64,000 bases of DNA from Pseudomonadota bacterium (GTDB lineage Bacteria; Pseudomonadota; Alphaproteobacteria; Rhizobiales; Pleomorphomonadaceae): the NCBI GenBank assembly GCA_023436885.1, contig JAEZHI010000042.1, positions 4,780-68,779 of the forward strand, given 5' to 3'. Numbering within the stretch: the stretch's first letter is position 1; each line of letters opens with the position of its first letter. The translations under genes and the position numbers were made by a program. Below the pieces are notes generated by a model. The model saw only the letters and a program-made list of their open reading frames with translations, ran no database searches and was not told the origin of the DNA. Below are positions 45,728 to 54,737 of this stretch, piece after piece.

Positions 45728-46951
45728 TCATCTCACCCTCAGCTCCGGCAACGCTGTCACGAAGCGCATACCCTTTTCGGTCAGCGCGGCATGGTTCCGC
45801 ATCACCTCGTCGGCAATGTTCCAGGGCAGGATCAGGAGATAGTCGGGCGTCCACTCACTCAGCGCCTCCGGTGCGAGGATGGGAATGCGGCTTCCCGGCG
45901 TGAACTTGCCCTGCTTGGCAATGGCGGCGTCGCAGACGAAAGGCAGGAGATCGGCCTTGATGCCGGCATAGTTCAGGATGGTGTTGCCCTTGGCGGCAGC
46001 GCCGTAGCCGGCCACGCTCTTGCCGAGCCGCTTCTGCTCGACGAGGAATGCCACCAGCGCATCCTTCACGGCGTTGGCCTTGTCCTGGAAGGCTGCGTAG
46101 AAACCCGCCTCGCCCATGCCGCGCCGCATCTCTTCGGACAGAACGTCACTGACTGCGGGCGTCTCCACATGGCCAGCCTCCCGCCGGCAGCCGTAGACCC
46201 GCAGGCTGCCACCGTGGGTGGGAAGTTGCTCGACATCGAAGACGCGCAAGCCCGCCGCTTCGAAGATCCGCTTCACGGCCAGGAGCGACAGATAGGAAAA
46301 GTGCTCGTGGTAGATCGTGTCGAACTGGTTGCCCTCCACGAGCCGCATCAGGTGCGGGAACTCAAGGGTGACGACGCCTTCCGGCTTCAGCGCGCGGCAG
46401 ATGCCACGGGTGAAGTCGTTGATGTCGGGCACGTGGGCATAGACGTTGTTGCCGATCAAAAGGTCGGCCTGCCGGCCTTGCGCCACCAGATCGCGCGCGA
46501 GTTCCTCGCCGAAAAACTTCCGCAGCACCGGCACGCCGAGAGCCTCGGCGGCGGCAGCGGTGCTGTCGGTCGGCTCGATGCCAAGGCAGGGAATGCCGGT
46601 GGCTACGAAGTTCTTGAGGAGATAGCCGTCGTTAGACGCCACCTCGATCACGAAGCTGTCCGCCTTGAGGCCAAGGCGGGCAGAGATCATCGCCGCATAG
46701 GCGGCGGCATGGTCGAGCCAGCCTTTGGACGTTGAGGAGAAGTAGGCGTAATTCCCACGGAACAGCGCCTCCCGGGCGAGATGATCCTCAGTCTGTACCA
46801 GGCGACAGTCGGAGCAGACGAACAGGCGCAACGGATAGTAGGTCTCCGGCCCGGCGAGCTCATCAGCCGTGAGATAGGCATTGGACGGCGGCGCTGTCGC
46901 CAGGTCGATGAAGACGTCTTTCAACAACGTTCCGCAGTGACGGCACTTCAT
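45728..46951 (-). CDS. NDP-hexose C-methyltransferase (TylC3-like)
   Basis: A 407-residue SAM-dependent C-methyltransferase. It opens with a zinc-binding region (MKCRHCG, then FVCSDCRLVQ), followed by the methyltransferase core FVIEVASNDGYLLKNF and LLIGNNVYAHVPDINDF, and a C-terminal Methyltransf_14 domain with VAGYGAAAKGNTILNYAGI and LPWNIADE. Family members such as TylC3 add a methyl group to carbon 3 of a 4-keto-6-deoxysugar. The ATG overlaps the upstream rfbC-like stop by four bases. It makes a branched sugar product likely. Confidence 0.92.
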   Translation of the reverse strand: MKCRHCGTLLKDVFIDLATAPPSNAYLTADELAGPETYYPLRLFVCSDCRLVQTEDHLAREALFRGNYAYFSSTSKGWLDHAAAYAAMISARLGLKADSFVIEVASNDGYLLKNFVATGIPCLGIEPTDSTAAAAEALGVPVLRKFFGEELARDLVAQGRQADLLIGNNVYAHVPDINDFTRGICRALKPEGVVTLEFPHLMRLVEGNQFDTIYHEHFSYLSLLAVKRIFEAAGLRVFDVEQLPTHGGSLRVYGCRREAGHVETPAVSDVLSEEMRRGMGEAGFYAAFQDKANAVKDALVAFLVEQKRLGKSVAGYGAAAKGNTILNYAGIKADLLPFVCDAAIAKQGKFTPGSRIPILAPEALSEWTPDYLLILPWNIADEVMRNHAALTEKGMRFVTALPELRVR

Positions 46952-47496
46952 GATCGTATCGAACCCACTTGACTGAGGAACGGATGCTGCCGGTCCCTTG
47001 GCGACATCTCGGCAATCGGCAGCGGCCAGACGATGCCGACGTCGGGATCGTCGAAGCGCAGGCCGCCTTCGTGTTCCGGGCTGTAGAATTCGGAATGCAG
47101 GTAGAAGAGTTCGGTGTCGTCCTCCAGGGTCTGGAAACCGTGGGCGCATCCCTTGGGCACGTAGAGCATGGCCCGATTGTCGCCTGTGAGTTCGGTCGCC
47201 TGCCAGCGCCCGAAGGTCGGGGATTCCTCGCGCAGATCGACGATGACATCGAACACCGCCCCCCTGACGCAGCGGATGAACTTCACCTCGGCCTTCGGCG
47301 GCCTTTGGAAATGCATGCCGCGCACCGACCCCACCTTGCGCGTCACGGACGTATTCATCTGCACAAAGGTCATCTCAAGGCCGTGATCGGCAAACTCGTG
47401 CGCGCAGAAGGTGCGGGCGAAGAAGCCGCGCTCATCTTCCCGCTTTTCGATATCGACGCGGAAGGCGCCGGCGATGGAAAGGGGCGTGAACTTCAT
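46948..47496 (-). CDS. rfbC: RmlC-like NDP-4-keto-sugar 3,5-epimerase
   Basis: A 182-residue cupin epimerase related to RfbC/RmlC. FVQMNTSVTRKVGSVRGMHFQRPPKAEVKFIRC carries the His of the active site, and the C-terminal half has YVPKGCAHGFQTLEDDTELFY. In this context it would act on CDP-4-keto-6-deoxyglucose, not the dTDP sugar, as no rmlA/B is present. Its ends overlap both neighbours, so the operon is tightly coupled. Confidence 0.9.
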   Translation of the reverse strand: MKFTPLSIAGAFRVDIEKREDERGFFARTFCAHEFADHGLEMTFVQMNTSVTRKVGSVRGMHFQRPPKAEVKFIRCVRGAVFDVIVDLREESPTFGRWQATELTGDNRAMLYVPKGCAHGFQTLEDDTELFYLHSEFYSPEHEGGLRFDDPDVGIVWPLPIAEMSPRDRQHPFLSQVGSIRS

Positions 47497-48545
47497 CCGT
47501 TCGCGTAAGCCTCGATCTGCGACAACGTCAGTGCACGCGCGTCGGCGCCCTCATGCACGGCGCGATACCAGCCAATCGTCTTCTCGATCGCCTCGGCGGC
47601 GCCCCAGCGCGGCGCCCAGCCCAGCACGGCACGCGCTTTCTCGATCGACAAGCCGAGCAACCCGGCCTCGTGCACCGCTCCCGGCTCCGACGCATCACGC
47701 CACTCGCCCGGCCAGTGTCGCAGCGCCTCGCGCATCACTGCGCGGACATCGCAGACGTCGGACGGCTCCGGTCCGAAATTGAAGGCGGATGCGAAGGCGG
47801 CATTGTCCTCTTCATAGAGGCGCTGCGCGAGCAGGAGATAACCGGAAAGGGATTCCAGCACATGCTGCCAGGGGCGGACGGAGGCCGGGTTGCGGATCGG
47901 CACCGGCCGTCCCGCCGCAAGCGCCCGCACGATGTCGGGCATCAGCCGGTCCTCGGCCCAGTCGCCACCGCCTATAACGTTACCGGCGCGCGCCGTGGCG
48001 ATCCGCACGGCAGATCCGGCCGGGAAATAGGCGTTCCGCCACGTGGCAACAGCAAGTTCCGCCGCCGCCTTGCTGGCACTGTAGGGATCATGCCCTCCGA
48101 GAGGGTCGCATTCGCGATAGCCATAAGGCCACTCCCGGTTTTCATAGACCTTGTCGGTGGTGACAATCACGACGGCGCACCGCTTCAGGTGGCCACGCAG
48201 AGCGTCCAGAAGATTGACCGTGCCGATGACGTTCGTCTGCCACGTCGCAAGAGGCTCGCGGTAGGACCGCCGAACCAGCGGCTGCGCCGCGAGATGCAGG
48301 ATGATGTCGGGGTCGGCGCGCCTCAGCCGGCGGGCCAGGGCCTCGGCGTCGCGAATGTCGCAGATGGCGTGATCGATGTCCCTGGAGAGGCCCAGTTGCT
48401 CGAACAGGGCAGGATCGGTGTCCGGCTCCAGCGCGCAGCCGTTAACCTCGGCACCGAGCGAAGAAAGCCACAGTGTCAGCCAGCTACCCTTGAATCCCGT
48501 GTGGCCGGTCACCAGAACCCGCTTGCCGTGCCAGAACGCCCTCAT
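47493..48545 (-). CDS. rfbG: CDP-glucose 4,6-dehydratase
   Basis: A 350-residue extended SDR that converts CDP-D-glucose to CDP-4-keto-6-deoxyglucose. VLVTGHTGFKGSWLTLWL binds NAD; VVIVTTDKVYENREWPYGYRE and DPYSASKAAAELAV (Tyr-x3-Lys) are diagnostic of RfbG. The start at 48545 overlaps the rfbF stop by four bases; the frame extends much further upstream only by chance. With RfbF it supplies the precursor for the rest of the pathway. Confidence 0.95.
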   Translation of the reverse strand: MRAFWHGKRVLVTGHTGFKGSWLTLWLSSLGAEVNGCALEPDTDPALFEQLGLSRDIDHAICDIRDAEALARRLRRADPDIILHLAAQPLVRRSYREPLATWQTNVIGTVNLLDALRGHLKRCAVVIVTTDKVYENREWPYGYRECDPLGGHDPYSASKAAAELAVATWRNAYFPAGSAVRIATARAGNVIGGGDWAEDRLMPDIVRALAAGRPVPIRNPASVRPWQHVLESLSGYLLLAQRLYEEDNAAFASAFNFGPEPSDVCDVRAVMREALRHWPGEWRDASEPGAVHEAGLLGLSIEKARAVLGWAPRWGAAEAIEKTIGWYRAVHEGADARALTLSQIEAYANG

Positions 48546-49309
48546 TGCCAGATCTTCCAGGGGGCCGTTCCAGCGCTCCACAGCGCCTCGAGCTGATTCT
48601 TGTCGCGGAGGGTGTCCATCGCCGCCCAGAAACCGTCGTGCTTCCAGACCGAGAGCTGGCCTTGCGCTGCCAGCCTTTCGAGTGGACCGACCTCCCACAC
48701 CGTATCGTCGCCCTTGATCAGATCCAAGACGCCCGGCTCGCACACGAAGAAGCCACCATTGATCCAGCGGCCATCGCCGCTCGGCTTTTCGACGAAGCTC
48801 TGGACCTTGGTGCCGGAAATCTCGACCGAACCGAACCGCCCCGGCGGCTGGATCGCCGTCACGGTCGCCATGGTCTTCTGACGGCGATGGAAGTCGACGA
48901 GGGCGCCGATGTCGACGTTGCTGACGCCGTCGCCGTAGGTCAGGCAGAAGGTGCCATCGATATAGTCGCGAACACGGCCTATGCGCCCGCCGGTCATCGT
49001 CTGCTCGCCGGTATCCACCAGCGTGACTTTCCACGGCTCGGAATGCCGTTCGTGCACCTGCATGTTGTTGTTCGAAAAATCAAACGTCACGTCCGACATG
49101 TGCAGAAAGTAGTTCGCGAAATATTCCTTGATCTGGTAGCCCTTGTAGCCGCAGCAGATCACGAACTCATTGACGCCATACTGGCCATAAAGCTTCATGA
49201 TGTGCCAGAGAATCGGACGACCGCCGATCTCGATCATCGGCTTGGGGCGGAGATGCGACTCCTCGCTGATCCTCGTACCCAGTCCGCCCGCAAGAATAAC
49301 CGCTTTCAT
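48542..49309 (-). CDS. rfbF: Glucose-1-phosphate cytidylyltransferase
   Basis: A 256-residue nucleotidyltransferase that makes CDP-glucose from CTP and glucose 1-phosphate. AVILAGGLGTRISEESHLRPKPMIEIGG is the activation loop, and FCLTYGDGVSNVDIG carries the metal-binding Asp. ATG 49309 begins MKAVILAGG. It is the first gene of the CDP-sugar operon, which runs to about 44.0 kb, and a promoter candidate lies upstream. Confidence 0.95.
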   Translation of the reverse strand: MKAVILAGGLGTRISEESHLRPKPMIEIGGRPILWHIMKLYGQYGVNEFVICCGYKGYQIKEYFANYFLHMSDVTFDFSNNNMQVHERHSEPWKVTLVDTGEQTMTGGRIGRVRDYIDGTFCLTYGDGVSNVDIGALVDFHRRQKTMATVTAIQPPGRFGSVEISGTKVQSFVEKPSGDGRWINGGFFVCEPGVLDLIKGDDTVWEVGPLERLAAQGQLSVWKHDGFWAAMDTLRDKNQLEALWSAGTAPWKIWQ

Positions 49310-49644
49310 TATGTCGCCGCCGCTTTCGAAGGATCTCGAAAGGCCCCCTCCTGGCCGCCGGACTTTTAGCACGCTGGCCGAAATTGTTTCAACATGTTGG
49401 CTTTGTTTCCAACCGACGATGTAAGGATGAGCGTCAAAAGGCGACAGTTATGACCTAAGTGCGGAGCCAAGAGCAAATCTGACGGCGAACTCTTGTGTGT
49501 GCCCGCTGGACAAACCCTAGGCGAACAACGCTTTTACCAACTTACGCTTGAAAACTCGATGTTATAATTGATCATTCTGCGGCCTGGAAGAATCGGACGA
49601 CAGCAGCTGATCGAGACGCGACAAAGGGAGCGAAAGGTAGAATC
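49310..49644. other. Divergent intergenic region between rfbF and the GT92-like gene
   Basis: 335 bases without a gene, less GC-rich than the surroundings. A minus-strand promoter candidate TTGAAA (49387-49392), 17 bases, CTAAAA (49364-49369) faces rfbF. A consensus TATAAT (49563-49568) faces the gene at 49645, but its -35 is weak. A 10-base palindrome CAACATGTTG lies at 49390-49399. Confidence 0.5.
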
Positions 49645-50694
49645 TTGGAACGCATCGAGATGAAGGACTGGGAGCCCTATCCCGGCGTCCTGGAGATTGG
49701 ACAAAGGTACAAGGTAACAGCTTTCATCCGATCGTACCTACTGCTTGGAAAGCGCTTCGCAAGGCCCCCCGAAGACGTGCAGCCAAGCTTGTTTAGCTAC
49801 AAAGAAAAGCCATTCAGACCCCTCGAGGCGGGGGACATACCGTTGGTAACCCAGATCAGAAATGCGCGAAGATACCTTCCCTCGTTTCTGGAGCATTACA
49901 GAAATCTCGGTGTAACCAGGTTCATCTTTGTAGACGACCGCTCCTCGGACGGAAGCTTGGAGTACCTTGAAACGGTCGAGGACGCCGATCTCTACCAAAG
50001 CCGGCTTAGCTACATGGAGTCGAACCGGGGAATCTTGTTCAAGGAAGAGGTCGTCCGAACCTACGGGAGAAACAGATGGTGGGTGTTCGTCGATATCGAT
50101 GAATATCTTGTCTATGACGGCATCGAGAAACATGGCCTGCGAGATGTCATCCACGCCCTCGAGAAGCGGCGGCTGACACGTTTACTCGCCCCACTTCTCG
50201 ACATGTACCCCACTGGCAACATCCAGCATGCGCACTTCGACGGATCGGACTCCAAAATGCCTTGGGAAGTAGCTTCGGCGTTCGACCGCTCTGGCTACTT
50301 CATTCGGTTTCGGGGCAAGGACTGGGAAATCCGCGGCGGCGTCCGCTATCGTGTTTTTGGAAACTGGGTTGAATTAGCCAAGTATCCACTGATGTATGTG
50401 GTGGATGGAGATTACTTTAGAAGCATCCATTATCCGCGACCGTACTACGGCAACTCGACCCCGGTCCTTGGCAACCTACTACATTTCAAGTTTTTTGATG
50501 ACTACGAAAAATTCATAAGAACCGCTGCGCAGGAAGGCCGATATTTTGAGGGAGCAAAACATTACAAGGTGGCCTTGGACCGAATAGAGCAAGGGGACAT
50601 GGAATTTTATCAAACAGACATATCCGAGGAATTCAGCGGACCACAGCAACTGAGAGAACTCGGCTTCTTCAAGTCGCTGTTTTACGATGAATAA
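49645..50694 (+). CDS. Glycosyltransferase (GT2/GT92-like)
   Basis: A 349-residue GT-A-type transferase of the Glyco_tranf_2_4/GT92-like group. LVTQIRNARRYLPSFLEHYRNLGVTRFIFVDDRSSDGSLEYL and WWVFVDIDEYLVYD carry the donor site and DxD-like motif; IHYPRPYYGNSTPVLGNLLHFKFFDDYEKF follows. The start appears to be TTG at 49645, with AAAGG eight bases before; ATG 49660 is an alternative. Composition is noticeably more AT-rich than the neighbouring CDP-sugar genes. Confidence 0.83.
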   Translation: MERIEMKDWEPYPGVLEIGQRYKVTAFIRSYLLLGKRFARPPEDVQPSLFSYKEKPFRPLEAGDIPLVTQIRNARRYLPSFLEHYRNLGVTRFIFVDDRSSDGSLEYLETVEDADLYQSRLSYMESNRGILFKEEVVRTYGRNRWWVFVDIDEYLVYDGIEKHGLRDVIHALEKRRLTRLLAPLLDMYPTGNIQHAHFDGSDSKMPWEVASAFDRSGYFIRFRGKDWEIRGGVRYRVFGNWVELAKYPLMYVVDGDYFRSIHYPRPYYGNSTPVLGNLLHFKFFDDYEKFIRTAAQEGRYFEGAKHYKVALDRIEQGDMEFYQTDISEEFSGPQQLRELGFFKSLFYDE

Positions 50695-50739
50695 GAATTA
50701 TATGCGCGCACGAGCGAAGTGTTGGGCGGAGGGGCATTT

Positions 50740-51444
50740 ATGAGGAAGTTTTGGATCAGCACACAGCTTAGGCTGCGCAAACTGACGCGGCTTACAAAGG
50801 TTAGAATTGACGGAGTCCGGATCGACATTGCACCGGAATACACGCCAAAGTTCATCGCTCGAGCCATTCTGGACAAGGCCTACGAGGGGCCTGAGCGCGC
50901 GATTGTAAAAAGGGTGCTTCGACCGGGAATGGCCGTTGTCGAAATTGGAGCAGGACTCGGTGTTGTGGGGTTAGTTGCCGCTCGGTTGGCAAGAGACGGC
51001 AGCGTTACGTCATATGAGGCTAATCCGGATCTGGAAAGCATCATTCGTCACAACTATTCTCTGAACAGGATCGCACCAACACTCAACATGCGGGCAGTGA
51101 CGTCCGACGGACAGCCAATAACGTTTTATCGCGACGACAATATCGTCTCGTCGAGCCTCCTCAACAGGGACACGGATGCCGTTCCAATTGTCGTTGAAAG
51201 CGTTCGCTTTCGCGACATCGTCGCAAATAAAAAACCCGACGTCTTGATTATGGATGTAGAGGGTGCCGAAGTCTCGTTGCTCAGCGAAACCAATCTCGAA
51301 GGTATTCACCACATCATTGCAGAGCTTCACCCTCATATAGTTGGTAAAGATGTTATTGATCAACTAATAAAAACGGTCGAAGGAATGGGATTCTATGTAG
51401 AGGAACAGATTAAGATGACAGTGCATTTCCAAAGAAGCGTTTAA
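50740..51444 (+). CDS. FkbM-family methyltransferase
   Basis: A 234-residue SAM-dependent methyltransferase with AVVEIGAGLGVVGLVAARLA (SAM loop), VTSYEANPDLESIIRHN and LIMDVEGAEVSLL, the FkbM pattern. GGAGG precedes ATG 50740. Substrate unknown, but FkbM proteins in glycan clusters methylate sugar hydroxyls. It is AT-rich like the preceding gene, 45 bases upstream, and the two look like one acquired unit. Confidence 0.87.
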   Translation: MRKFWISTQLRLRKLTRLTKVRIDGVRIDIAPEYTPKFIARAILDKAYEGPERAIVKRVLRPGMAVVEIGAGLGVVGLVAARLARDGSVTSYEANPDLESIIRHNYSLNRIAPTLNMRAVTSDGQPITFYRDDNIVSSSLLNRDTDAVPIVVESVRFRDIVANKKPDVLIMDVEGAEVSLLSETNLEGIHHIIAELHPHIVGKDVIDQLIKTVEGMGFYVEEQIKMTVHFQRSV

Positions 51445-51446
51445 TT

Positions 51447-52232
51447 TCAAGAATCGACTTGCTTACGCCTCTCCTCCCACGTCATGGCAATCCTCAGCGC
51501 CCGCCCTGCGCTGAGGCTGACGGCGATCACAAAACCCTCGGCGCCGACGGCGAACAGGCGGCGGATGAAATAGTTTTTGAAGAAGAACCATACGGGATCG
51601 GCGATCAGGCGAGCGATGGATGGGTTGCGTCCCTTGGCGACCCAGTCACGCGCCGAAAGCTCGCTGTAGCTGCGGATCTTGTCCCACATGTGGGCGAAGG
51701 ATTTCATGGATATGTGGGAGACATCGCCCGTCAGAACCTCCGGCTTGCTCCCGTCGCGGATCTCCACCTTGTCATGGACGGCGCTCGACTTGAAGCCGGC
51801 CCGGCGCCGATCATAAAGACGCGGCGTCACATTGGTCGGATTGAACAGACCCGGCTGAAGGCTCGTCGCAAGGCGGCTCACGTGCCGGATCCGCAACGAG
51901 TAGGCAGCAACGCGTTCCGCTTCCGGCTTGGCAAACACCGAAGCGATCGATGCCTTAACCTCGTCGAGCAGAACTTCGTCGGCGTCGAGGTTCAGCACCC
52001 AGTCGTAGCGACACAGTCCCTCGGCATACACCTTCTGCTCGCCGAAGCCTGTCCAGTCGCGGTGATAGACGCGGCTTGTGTAGCGGCGTGCGATATCAAG
52101 CGTGCCATCGGTCGAGCCGCTGTCGACGATCACCAGATCGTCCGTCAACCCATCGAGCGCTTGCAGCACCAGCTCCAGCCGATCGGCTTCATCCTTGCAG
52201 ATCAGAAAGACGGAAAGGGGCAAAGGCGACAT
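51447..52232 (-). CDS. WaaE-like glycosyltransferase family 2 protein
   Basis: A 261-residue GT-A transferase close to WaaE/KdtX of LPS inner-core synthesis: LSVFLICKDEADRLELVLQAL, LVIVDSGSTDGTLDIA, WVLNLDADEVLLDEV (DxD) and SAVHDKVEI. The C-terminus is amphipathic and basic. ATG 52232 has AGGA ahead. It faces the FkbM gene and is divergent from a GT4 gene. Confidence 0.9.
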   Translation of the reverse strand: MSPLPLSVFLICKDEADRLELVLQALDGLTDDLVIVDSGSTDGTLDIARRYTSRVYHRDWTGFGEQKVYAEGLCRYDWVLNLDADEVLLDEVKASIASVFAKPEAERVAAYSLRIRHVSRLATSLQPGLFNPTNVTPRLYDRRRAGFKSSAVHDKVEIRDGSKPEVLTGDVSHISMKSFAHMWDKIRSYSELSARDWVAKGRNPSIARLIADPVWFFFKNYFIRRLFAVGAEGFVIAVSLSAGRALRIAMTWEERRKQVDS

Positions 52233-52393
52233 GAAAGGATCCTCGACGGGCAAATTGCGGCTGTCCTATCACGCGCTGCCGGTGGGCGGAACCATCGGTT
52301 GACAGAAGCGGAGAGCGCTTCTTTTCAAAAGTACGATGCGCTAAGTGAGACGTAGTCAAGCCACTTAAAGAGCGACCTCCCGAGGAGTTCAGG

Positions 52394-53464
52394 ATGCACC
52401 TGATGCTGACGCAGTGCTTTCCGCCGAAACTCGGGGGCATTGAGAACATGATGGGTGGCTTGGCCGAAGCGATCGCTGCATCGGGCGCCGAACTTCTGGT
52501 GCTCGCCGACGGCACGGCCGACCAGCCCGAGAGGCCGGCTTACAAGATCCGCCGCTATGGCGGATTCAAGCCAATCCGACGCTGGCTGAAGGCGCGAGCC
52601 GCCGAAGGTGTGGTCCGCGCCGGCAAGGTAGAGACGATCTTTGCCGACAGCTGGAAAAGCCTAGAGCGATTTAGGCCGTCCGGCCAACACGTGGTGTGCC
52701 TCGCCCACGGCATGGAGTTTCCGCCTCACCCCTCCGAGACCAAGGCGGCACGCATTCGCGACGCCCTCGCCAAGGCAACCCGCGTCGTCGCCAACTCCCG
52801 GTATACGGCATCGCTGGCAGCCCCCTATGTCGACGCCGGGCGTCTCGCGGTCATCACGCCGCCCATCGAACCACAACCGGCCGCCGACCCGACCGCGATT
52901 GACGACCTCAGGAAAAAGTTCGGCGCAGGACCAACCATCGCCTCTCTTTGTCGCCTGGAACCGCGCAAGGGCATTGACCGACTGATCGAAGCCGTGGGTT
53001 CGCGCCCAGCCTTTTCGGAGGCTCGCCTGCTGATCGCCGGCGATGGGCCGGACAGGGCTCGGCTGGAAGATCTGGCCCGGTCGTCGCCGGCGGCGGCCAA
53101 CATCCACTTTCTCGGCCGCGTCGATGCGCGGCAAAAGGCGGCACTTCTCGCTCTGACGGATGTCTTTGCCATGCCTACCCGCCGCGAGGGGGCATCAGTG
53201 GAGGGCTTCGGCATCGTCTATCTGGAAGCCGGCTGGTACGGCAAGCCGTCGCTGGGCGGCATCGATGGCGGCGCCTCTGACGCCATCAAGGATGGCGAAA
53301 CCGGCCTGCTCTGCGACGGCGCGAACCTTGACGATGTTGCGGCCGCGTTGGAGCGGCTTCTTTCCGACGCTGACCTGCGCGCACGTCTGGGGGCTGCGGC
53401 GGAGCAACATGCACACTCGCAAATCTGGGCTTTGAAACTGCGCGATTATCTGCCTACGGGATGA
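52394..53464 (+). CDS. Glycosyltransferase family 4 protein (cluster)
   Basis: A 356-residue GT-B transferase: LTQCFPPKLGGIENMMGGLAE at the N-terminus, SLCRLEPRKGIDRLIEA and VFAMPTRREGASVEGFGIVYLEAGWYGKP in the donor domain. It returns to plus-strand transcription. Composition is GC-rich as in core genes. A GT4 gene follows after 136 bases. Confidence 0.92.
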   Translation: MHLMLTQCFPPKLGGIENMMGGLAEAIAASGAELLVLADGTADQPERPAYKIRRYGGFKPIRRWLKARAAEGVVRAGKVETIFADSWKSLERFRPSGQHVVCLAHGMEFPPHPSETKAARIRDALAKATRVVANSRYTASLAAPYVDAGRLAVITPPIEPQPAADPTAIDDLRKKFGAGPTIASLCRLEPRKGIDRLIEAVGSRPAFSEARLLIAGDGPDRARLEDLARSSPAAANIHFLGRVDARQKAALLALTDVFAMPTRREGASVEGFGIVYLEAGWYGKPSLGGIDGGASDAIKDGETGLLCDGANLDDVAAALERLLSDADLRARLGAAAEQHAHSQIWALKLRDYLPTG

Positions 53465-53600
53465 GCTCACGGCTCGCCTCGAAGCCCACGAACCGGTGCT
53501 GGGTAAAAAGCACAATGCCTTTGCACTTCCAAACGTTAAAATCGTGGATTTGCCGCCACCGGCCGGCCTATAAAGGATCACCTCAAGCTCCGGATGCCCC

Positions 53601-54737
53601 ATGACCTTGCCACGTGTCTTGCAACTGGTTCCCGCCCTTGGTGACGGCGGGGTTGAACGGTCCACTGTCGAGATGGTCGGATACCTTCGCGAAAAGGGCA
53701 TTCCCAACTTTGTGGTCAGCGCTGGCGGCGATCTGGTTTCCAGCGTCCAGGCCGACGGTGCCATCCACGTCCCCATTCCGGTCGGCCGCAAGTCGCCAAC
53801 GGCAATCCTGCGCCACGCCTATATGGTGTCCCAACTGATCGATCGCGAAGAGATCGACATCGTCCACGCACGGAGCCGTGCGCCGGCCTGGGTCGGCTTC
53901 CTGGCATCGCACATGGCTCGCCGCCGTTGTCATTTCCTCACCACCTTCCACGGTGTCTACGGTCATAACAACGCGCTGAAGCGGCTCTACAATCAGATCA
54001 TGCTGCGCGGTCAGCTGGTGATCGCCAATTCCGAGTTCATCCGAGACCATATCGAAACCGTCTACGGCTTTCCGGCGAACCGCATCGTGGTGGCCGCGCG
54101 CGGCATCGAACCGTCGCTGTTCGAACCGGCCAGCATTTCCAGGCAGCAAAGGACAGATATCCGTCGTTCCTTTGCGATCAAGGACGGCGAGCCGATGTTG
54201 GTCATGGTCGGCCGGGTCACCGGGTGGAAGGGTCATCTCGTCCTTGTCGATGCACTCGCCCGCCTCACCGACCGCCCCTGGCGCCTCGTCCTCGCGGGCA
54301 GCGGCAACGAGCGGACGATCGCCGACCTCGAGGCTCGCATCCGCGGATACGGTCTTTCCGAGCGGATCATTCTCGCCGGCAGCCGCCGCGACGTGCCGGT
54401 GCTGCTCGCCACTGCCGACCTCGCCTTCTCGGCTTCGACGGAACCAGAGGCTTTCGGCCGTGCAGTCATCGAGGCGGAAGCGATGGAAACGCCGGTGATT
54501 GCCACCGATCACGGCGGCAGCCGCGAGACCGTGCTGCCCGGCCGGACCGGATGGCTCGTCAAACCCGGCGATGCGGGTGCCATGGCTGATGCCATCGCCG
54601 AGGCACTCTCGCACCCTGAGCGTCTTCCTGAAATGGGCAAGGCAGGTCGCGCTTACGTGTTGGAAAACTTCACGACGGCACGCATGCTGGAGCGCGAGTT
54701 TTCGGCCTACACTCGCTTGATGGGCACGGCTTCATGA
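53601..54737 (+). CDS. Glycosyltransferase family 4 protein next to ELM1-like gene
   Basis: A 378-residue GT-B transferase with VLQLVPALGDGGVERSTVEMVGYL, MVGRVTGWKGHLVLVDALARL and FSASTEPEAFGRAVIEAEAMETPVIATDHGGSRE. It resembles LPS-core transferases of Alphaproteobacteria. Its stop overlaps the ELM1-like gene by four bases, so the two proteins are made together. The acceptor is unknown. Confidence 0.92.
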   Translation: MTLPRVLQLVPALGDGGVERSTVEMVGYLREKGIPNFVVSAGGDLVSSVQADGAIHVPIPVGRKSPTAILRHAYMVSQLIDREEIDIVHARSRAPAWVGFLASHMARRRCHFLTTFHGVYGHNNALKRLYNQIMLRGQLVIANSEFIRDHIETVYGFPANRIVVAARGIEPSLFEPASISRQQRTDIRRSFAIKDGEPMLVMVGRVTGWKGHLVLVDALARLTDRPWRLVLAGSGNERTIADLEARIRGYGLSERIILAGSRRDVPVLLATADLAFSASTEPEAFGRAVIEAEAMETPVIATDHGGSRETVLPGRTGWLVKPGDAGAMADAIAEALSHPERLPEMGKAGRAYVLENFTTARMLEREFSAYTRLMGTAS

